From Escarpia spicata (lineage: Eukaryota; Annelida; Polychaeta; Sabellida; Siboglinidae), in NCBI GenBank assembly GCA_963995525.1, contig OZ023212.1, positions 8,766,504 to 8,830,503 of the forward strand: 64,000 nt of DNA. Direction: 5' to 3'. Positions 54,101 to 63,100 of this stretch are shown here, one piece after another. The position numbers were made by a program, and so were the translations under genes. Below the pieces are notes generated by a model. It was given only the letters and a program-made list of their open reading frames with translations. It had not been told where the DNA came from and ran no database searches. Numbering within the stretch: position 1 is the first letter of the stretch; the number at the start of each line of letters is the position of its first letter.

Positions 54101-57100
54101 TGTTGTTCATAGCGTCTCTTTGAATTTCTAATTTCAGCTGTAGCTTGGTTAAATGCTTCTTTATAACTGTTGTAGTCTTCATAATTTCCAGTACATCTAT
54201 GACTTCCACATCATTTGTTTATACTTAATTTTTCTAAAAGCTTCTTTCGATAAGTGTTTCTTTTTGGACCGTTTTCCTTGTTTTTTGAAGGGTACAAATT
54301 TATCGATTATGCATTCAATTTCACTCTTTAATATATTCCAGCATTCTGTTGCCGTCTTATTTTTCAGTGTCTTATTCCAGTCTATCTTTGCTAAATATTT
54401 CCTCATGTCCTTATACCTTCCTTTGTGGAAATTTCTCCTATACTGCTTTTTGCTATTCCTTTCTGATTTTACTTTGATGGTAAAATGTATCTGGTTGTGA
54501 TCGCTACTCCCCAGTGGCTCACATATCTTGACATTGTCAACTAATTCATTCTGTGAGGACAAAACTATGTCTAACACATTCTCACCCCTGGTTGGTTCTA
54601 GCACATGTTGAGAAAGGAATGTATCTTGAACTAAAACTAAAAACTTGTGGTCCTCACTCCCCATACTCTGTAGAGATTTCCATTGTATATGCCCATGGTT
54701 AAAGTCCCCCATAATAATACAGTTCCGTTTGCTTACTTCCCTTATAGCGTTTTGTATTTTTTCATTCTCTTCTATGCTTATGTTTGGACTTCGATAAACT
54801 AACCCAACTGTTAACGTTGAGTTTCCTGTAACTATGTTACACCAAACAGCTTCTTCGCAATCTGCTTCTCTTTCTAGTTTTATTTCATAAGCCTGGATAT
54901 ATTCTTTAATATATAAAATAACTCCACCTCCCATTCTTCCTATTCTATCTTTTCTAAACATTACATATCCTGTCAGTCCCAATTCAGCATCTGATATATC
55001 GGTGGTGGTCCAGGATTCGGTTATACCTATTATACGAGGGTCAATATCTTCCACCATAATGTTTAGTTCATTTCTTTTGTTTACTATACTCCTTGCATTT
55101 AAACAAACACATTTATATCCAGCTTCAGAAGAGTTTTCCAGACTGTTATTTGCTGATTTATTTGTGCTGTCTTTTCTGTGGGTCCGCCCTGCGAATCTAG
55201 TTTAAATAGATGCAACCTGTCCCACTGTCAACTTGCAATACAGTATGTGCAGCGTCCGTAGAGTGTTTAAGTATGGTGTGCTTTTTGGCCTCGCATTGCA
55301 CATTTCATAATTGTTCGCAGTGTCGAGCGGCGGCTGGTAGTGTTGGAAGTTTCTCTCTGTCGATAAGGGTACTGTGAAGATAATAATGCTATTCGTATTA
55401 CAGTGGAGCCTCACTATTAAAGTAGTGATTTGGATCTACGCAGTCATAATGCTATTAGTATTACAGTGGAGCCTCACTATTAAAGTAGTGATTTCGATCT
55501 ACGCACTAATAATGCTATTAGTATTACAGTGGAGCCTCACTATTAAAGTAGTGATTTCGATCTACGCAGTAATAATGTTATTAGTATTACAGTGGAGCCT
55601 CACTATAAAACTAGTGATTTGGATATGCGCTGTAATAATGCTACTAGTATTACAGTGGAGCCTCACTATTAAAGTAGTGATTTGGATCTACGCAGTAATA
55701 ATGCTATTAGTATTACAGTGGAGCCTCACTATTAAGGTCAGGACTGTACCAAAGTGGCCCGAATAGCGAGGTGACCACATACTAACGAGACTAACTTCCT
55801 CTTCCTTACAGAAATAATTTTGTAATGTCCTAGGACGACCCTAATTGCGAGGTGGCTGCATTACCGAGTTGACCAATAAGCGAGGATTTACTGTATTATT
55901 GCCATGTCATCCACCAAGTCCCCCCAACCCTACCTCTCGGTAGCGGTGTACCAGGCGGCGGCGATCATCGCGTTGATGGCCAGGTCGACGGGCACAATGT
56001 CCGCGATGCCGAACGAGTCGCCCAACATGATGCGCAACAAACCTTTGCCAATCTGGAACAACACAGACGCGTGACCAACGCAGATCAACTCAAGCGATAT
56101 TCCTTCTTACACGTGAAACTACACGTTATGTAACGATGCCTAGTTATATCGGCCAAAGAGCGGTAGATTTACAGCTTTTCATGATGTGATGGCGGCAGAT
56201 GAGTATCTGCACCACAAGCCTTGCGCTTCAGTAGCAAGAGGAGTAGATGCATGAAGGGGAGTCGCTCCATGAACGAGTGATTGTTAGAATGTAAAATGTT
56301 GGTTAGACTGTATAATTGTATTGCAAAATTAGTACTTACGTTATTAAACCTTTACATTCACCGGCTTATGACAATTTAAAAATAAGAAACAAATGTGCCG
56401 TGAAATATCGATCTGGCGGTAGATTTCGGCACTGAAGCGGTAGTTCGTGAGAGTATCCCAACAAATTAGAAAAAGCGCTCACGAGTCCTGCCGTCACCTC
56501 TACGTTAGGTGAAATGGTAAACAACAACAAATTAAGCAGTCGATGATTACTTACGGCAATCAACAGACCGGTGGGACCGTTAAAGTTGTCCACCCAACCC
56601 TACAACGGAAATAGTCGAATTGTATACTACACAAAACACTGACTACTAAAAACACATCAACACCCATAATGTAAAACATAAATAAATGACGTGTGATAAC
56701 AATTTTGACAATATAAATGTACATTTATGTTTTTAAACAAAGCTACAGTCACAGAGAAGATACAAGAAAGAGAATTACTATTGTTGGACACTGCTACAGA
56801 CAATAATGGCAAGGCAACCAACACATTAAAAGCCAGGGCAGATCACATTTTACAAGATGTGCGACTGGAGCCTAGATAATTGACAGATCGATGGCCAGCA
56901 GAGTCGACCCCAGTGGCCTACACGAGCGAGATTTACATACCTTGATTGGTTCCCGGCAGATGGCGCCGACGATCGACGGCCTGACGATGCAACAGGGCAG
57001 GTTCTCGGCCGCCTCGAGAATCACGTGCTCCGCGAGAGCCTTTGTGAATGTGTACGTGTTGGGGCGGGGTTCGATGAGCTTGGGGGTCATCACGTCGACC

Positions 57101-60100
57101 AGGTCATCGTCCATCCACCTACGGACAGGTCAATGAGTTGAGATAGGTCAGAGATGACAACGCGTGTTTTCAGAAGTTTTTTTAGAGAACACTCGCTGGA
57201 TCAAAGTCGGCGGTCTGTGAGTTTTGGCGGAAAGTGCATATAACGCACACTGTTCCTAAGACGCACACCTCCACTTTCTTGGAAATCCCGACAACATTAG
57301 GTAGTCAGTACGTCATATATTCCGCATCGATATGATCACTCGTTGCGCGCATTGAACGAAGGTAGATTAAGCCGCCGTGGGGCGATTTGTGCGACAGCAA
57401 GGCAATAGAACAATTTTCTTACTAATTTAAAACAATTTCAAACAATGATAATTGAAAAATGTTTGCATATAGCATGAATGTTTTAGGGTGCCCAGAAAAA
57501 TTAATTCTTTATAAATTATTGCACGGAATCACTACCAATGATTTTGCACATCCGAGAAATGACCTTGTAAGCCAAAAACGTGCATTACACTCATTCTCAA
57601 AATGCACACTGGGTGTGCGTTTTAGGAACAGGGGGTGGGCCTTTTAGGCACATATTCAGCTTCTGATTTGGCTATGCTGATAATAATAGTAATCGTGGAT
57701 GATGAGCAGGCAGTAGTCTTGGATGAGTAGCAGACAGTAGTCATGGGTGAGAAGCAGGCAGTAGTCATGGATGAGGAGCAGGCAGCAGTCATGGATGAGT
57801 AGCAGGCAGCAGTCATGGATGAGTAGCAGACGACAATAGTCATGGATGAGAAGCAGACAATAGTCATGGGTGAGAAGCAGGCAGTAGTCATGGATGAGGA
57901 GAAGGCAGCAGTCATGGATGAGTAGCAGGCAGTAGTCATGGATGAGAAGCAGACAATAGTCATGGATGAGTAGCAGGCAGTAGTCATGGATGAGAAGCAG
58001 ACGACAATAGTCATGGATGAGAAGCAGACAATAGTCATGGATGAGTAGCAGGCAGTAGTCATGGATGAGTAGCAGGCAATAGTCATGGATGAGAAGTAGG
58101 CAGTAGTCATGGATGAGAAGCAGGCAGTAGTCATGGATAAGGAGCAGGCAGTAGTCATGGATGAGTAGCAGGCAGTAATCATGGATGAGAAGCAGGCAGT
58201 AGTCACGGATGAGAAGCAGGCAGTAGTCATGGATGAGAAGCAGACGACAATAGTCATGGATGAGAAGCAGACAATAGTCATGGATGAGTAGCTGGCAGTA
58301 GTCATGGGTGAGAAGCAGGCAGTAGTCATGGATGAGTAGCAGGCAGTAGTCATGGGTGAGTAGCAGGCAGTAGTCATGGATGAGTAGCAGGCAGTAGTCA
58401 TGGATGAGAAGCAGGCAGTAGTCATGGATGAGGAGAAGGCAGCAGTCATGGATGAGTAGCAGGCAGTAGTCATGGATGAGTAGCAGGCAGCAGTCATGGA
58501 TGAGTAGCAGACAGTAGTCATGGATGAGAAGCAGACAGTAATCATGGATGAGGTGCAGACAGTAGTCATGGATGAGTAGCAGACAGTAGTCATGGATGAG
58601 AAGCAGGCAGTAGTCATGGATGAGAAGCAGGCAGTAGTCATGGATGAGTAGCAGACAGTAGTCATGGATGAGAAGCAGACAATAGTCATGGATGAGTACC
58701 AGGCAGTAGACATGGGTGAGAAGCAGGCAGTAGTCATGGATGAGTAGCAGGCAGTAGTCATGGATGAGTAGCAGGCAGTAGTCATGGGTGAGTAGCAGGC
58801 AGTAGTCATGGATGAGTAGCAAGCAGTAGTCATGGATGAGGAGAAGGCAGTAGTCATGGATGAGTAGCAGGCAGTAGTCATGGATGAGTAGCAGGCAGTA
58901 GTCATGGATGAGAAGCAGGCAGTAGTCATGGATGAGGAGAAGGCAGTAGTCATGGATGAGTAGCAGGCAGTAGTCATGGATGAGTAGCAGGCAGTAGTCA
59001 TGGATGAGTAGCAGGCAGCAGTCATGGATGAGTAGCAGGCAGTAGTCATGGATGAGTAGCAGGCAGTAGTCATGGGTGAGTAGCAGGCAGTAGTCATGGA
59101 TGAGTAGCAGGCAGTAGTCATGGATGAGAAGCAGACAGTAGTCATGGATGAGTAGCAGGCAGTAGTCATGGATGAGTAGCAGGCAGCAGTCATGGATGAG
59201 TAGCAGGCAGTAGTCATGGATGAGTAGCAGACAGTAGTCATGGATGAATAGCAGACAATAGTCATGGTTGAATAGCAGGCAGTAGTCATGGATGAGTAGC
59301 AGACAATAGTCATGGATGAGTAGCAGACAATAGTCATGGATGAATAGCAGGCAGTAGTCATGGATGAGTAGCAGGCAGTAATCATGGATGGGAAGCAGGC
59401 AGAAGTCATGGATGAGTAGCAGACAGTAGTCATGGATGAGAAGCAGACAGTAGTCATGGATGAGAAGCAGACAGTAGTCATGGATGAGTAGCAGACAGTA
59501 GTCATGGATGAGTAGCAGGCAGTAGTCATGGATGAGAAGCAGGCAGTAGTCATGGATGAGTAGCAGACAGTAGTCATGGATGAGTAGCAGGCAGTAATCA
59601 TGGATGAGAAGCAGGCAGTAGTCATGGATGAGAAGCAGGCAGTAATCATGGATGAAGAGCAGACAGTAGTCATGGATGAGGAGCAGGTAATAGTCATGGA
59701 TGAGGAGCAGGCAGTAATCATGGATGAGGAGCAGGTAATAGTCATGGATGATGAGCAGGCAGTAGTCATGGATGAGGAGCAGGCAGTAGTCATGGATGAG
59801 AAGCAGGCAGTACTCATGGATGAGTGGCAGACAGTAGTCATGGATGAGAAGCAGGCAGTAGTCATGGATGAGAAGCAGGCAGTAGTCATGGATGAGTAGC
59901 AGACAGTAGTCATGGATGAGAAGCAGGCAGTAGTCATGGATGAGAAGCAGGCAGTAGTCATGGATGAGTAGCAGGCAGTAGTCATGGATGAGTAGCAGGC
60001 AGTAGCCATGGATGAGTAGCAGGCAGTAGTCATGGATGAGAAGCAGGCAGTAGTCATGGATGAGTAGCAGACAGTAGTCATGGATGAGTAGCAGGCAGTA

Positions 60101-63100
60101 ATCATGGATGAGTAGCAGGCATTAGTCATGGATGAGAAGCAGGCACTAGTCATGGATGAGAAGCAGGCAGTAATCATGGATGAGAAGCAGGCAGTAGTCA
60201 TGGGTGAGGAGCAAGCAGTAGTCATGGATGAGAAGCAGGCAGTAATCATGGATGAGAAGCAGGCAGTAGTCATGGATGAGAAGCAGGCAGTAATCATGGA
60301 TGAGAAGCAGGCAGTAGTCATGGATGAGAAGCAGGCAGTAAGCATGGATGAAGAGCAGACAGTAGTCATGGATGAGGAGCAGGTAATAGTCATGGATGAT
60401 GAGCAGGCATGGGCCCAGAACACATTGTGGGTAGGTCGGATCAATTTGTAGGAAAACCAGATCATGCTGTAGGGGATCAGGAACAGACGATAGGTAGAGG
60501 TCGATAAGGTAGAAGATGCACAACTTATTAGGCAGCAGATTCTAGTACTTTCACCAAATCTCAGAGCTGCACTGCGGGCTAGGAATCGACCAGCTCAGAT
60601 AGCAGAACTGCTAACTTTGTCTCCCTACAAAAACGCATTAGTCGAAAATGTAGTACAGTGAGATAGAGAGAGTGGTGTAGCAAGAGGGGTGGGAAAAGCT
60701 AAGGGGAGAAGGGGAGGGGAGAAAGGGGAGGGGAGGGGAGAAGCCAGAGTGTAGATGTAGCAAGAGGTAAGATGTAAGTCGGAGAACGACACTTGAACGG
60801 AGAAAGGGAAATGCACCAAGGAAGAGTAATGGTTGTGGGAGGGTCCAGGGTTAGGACCCGAGGTGGCATACCCGCATGTGCTCTGGTTGTGGTGGCTCCA
60901 GGGCAACTCAGAATGTTACAGCTGTTAACGAACCAGTGGCACCAGCGTATTCCTGCAGGTACTGTCAGGAGATCGTTACTAATACTCCAATAGAGGACTT
61001 GTTGCAGTGTCAGTCGTATACAGGGTGGTTCCACGAAGCATGTGACAATGGGTTTAATGTGTGACTGATGTGACAATTAGGCCAGACCGTCAAGGGCTGA
61101 GCAGCAAGATACTTCTGATCGCCATGGCTTAAGGAACAATTAAGTTTAAATGCCCTTTCTGTAGTTAAACGCAACTGTAAGATAACTGTGGCCGCAGGTC
61201 TAGTAAAGTTAAAATTGTTTTTGGGGTGCATATTGTGACTATTTAACTAATACAAAATATGATAGGATGCATTTTGTGAACAGGGTGTGTGTTTTAAGAA
61301 CAATGTTCCTAAGACGCCCAATTTTTCTAAAAATGTGGTCTGTCATAATTTTGAAACTAAAAGAGGTAGTGAAACGACTACCAGCTAAATATAACTAGAA
61401 ACTAAAAATGGAACTAAATCCTTGGATTAATTACGCGAACTAACTAACAATACCGCTGTACAAAACAATAGTTAGGCCTCATTTAGAATATTGTATACAA
61501 GAGTGGAGGCCATATCGCAAGAAGGACATACCTATGCTAGAGAGGAGAGCGACTAAAATGATACTCAAACTGAGGGATTTAAATGAAATACGCCTAAAAG
61601 AATGTGGTTTAACAACACTAGAGACCAGGAGATTGAGAGGAGATCAGATAGAAGTTTTTAAAATATTGAATGGTTGTGAAAATATTGATAGAAATATTTT
61701 TTTTAGCAAATAAGAAATATAGAAGGACTAGAGGACATGATCTTGCATTAGTAAAGGAGCAGAGTAGATTGGATATAAGAAAGTTCTCATTTTCACAAAG
61801 GACTGTAAATGAATGGAACATATTATCTGCTGATTGTGCGGGTGCTAGTAATGTGAATATATTTTAAATTAAAATCGACACATACCTCAGAAGGGCGGGA
61901 TACACGTAGATAAAAAGGGTTGAACTCTCGATAAGCCAAATGGCTTCTTTGTCCACCTGCCATCTAGAGTAAATTCTCTGGGTGGCAATCTTGTTAAATC
62001 CTGTTAAAACTACTGGTGTAGTTTATTTCGTTATTGGCATGGTCTGTTGGGTGGTACAATGCATAAAAGTTAAGGGGTGCGTTATAGGCACTTTCCCCTG
62101 GACTGCATTAATACGCTAATTTGGGGAAGTGGATTTCTTCCCAGGTGTCGAGGTCCCGCCGCCTCTTTTCTGTGTTCACTAGCTCCATTGGACCAATGGC
62201 CTCTGGTCTAACAATTGACGTGCATTTCAATAAACCAAAATGTAGTTAGTCGAGTTATTTACTAAGAAGTTACATGTTTGCTTTACCACCTATCACAGAA
62301 ATACGGAAACTGCGGAGTGGTTAGCGACTCAGCAGATGGTGCCATAGTGAAAGGAATACAAATTGCAATAATGTAATGGGGATAACTGATGCACTTGGCT
62401 TGCTGCTTTGTGGTTGGGGTATGATAAACATTGCTACTCGTTGGTTGGCATATTGTACCTGTCGCTTAATGGAACAATACATGTATTTTATGTTCATGTT
62501 CACGGGATCTATTTGCTCAAAGTTATTAAAATATCACTTGTAATAAGGAATATGTGGACAAGATAGGTTCTCTAAATGCGACCTTCTACCAGATCATGGG
62601 GATTCCGTCAGTGTCCTACAATATCATGTAACAGGGCGGGACAAAGTTTCACTCCGTGCTCGGTCGGAGTTTTAATTAATTAAGCCGACTTACTCCATGG
62701 ATTCGAGTAGCTTGCCCGGTAGGACGGGAGGATCGTAGACGGTCTCGGCAATGTAGTGTCGATCGCAGTGGGCGTAGGCCGTCGACACGTGGACAAGTGC
62801 CTGCAGTGTAAGAGCAGTCGTTTGTACTTTATCAAATAAGGGACATCTCTCAGCTGGGGGCGATGTGCGACGAAGAATTAAAAATGAATTGGCCTACACT
62901 GGGAGAATAAACTAAATGCCCTAATGTTACATTTGGTGACGGGAACGTTTATGTTTGCAACCGATCTCAGTTTATTTATGTCTTTTAGCAAGTGCTTCAG
63001 AAAAATGTGCAATTCTAATATAGTAATTTATATTCTACAAAGACAATGAAATACATTTACTTTGTGTAATTAATCAGTCCTTTTATTATGGTTAACCTCT

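Larger units (their letters stand above)
57228..62097 (+). mobile_element. Decayed second pogo-like element in FAR intron
   Basis: The left edge GGCGGAAAGTGCATATAACG and the reverse complement of the right edge near 62070-62097, GGGGAAAGTGCCTATAACGC, match over about 22 bp. A second motif, GTGCGTYTTAGGAACA, appears at 57249 (inverted), 57615 and, in variant form, twice at 61287-61320. Within lie a 24-bp satellite, a transposase C-terminal remnant (60500-61064) and an inserted CR1 fragment (61390-62010). The catalytic domain is missing or unrecognisable. Confidence 0.6.

Noticed and set aside
55374..55766. 130-codon hydrophobic open frame
   Set aside because: It is the translation of a 66-bp tandem repeat of a MITE end.
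57622..60465. 947-codon open frame on the minus strand ([12 protein letters not shown] octapeptide)
   Set aside because: It is the product of a 24-bp satellite whose unit is a multiple of three; several other frames over the same array are also open for hundreds of codons.
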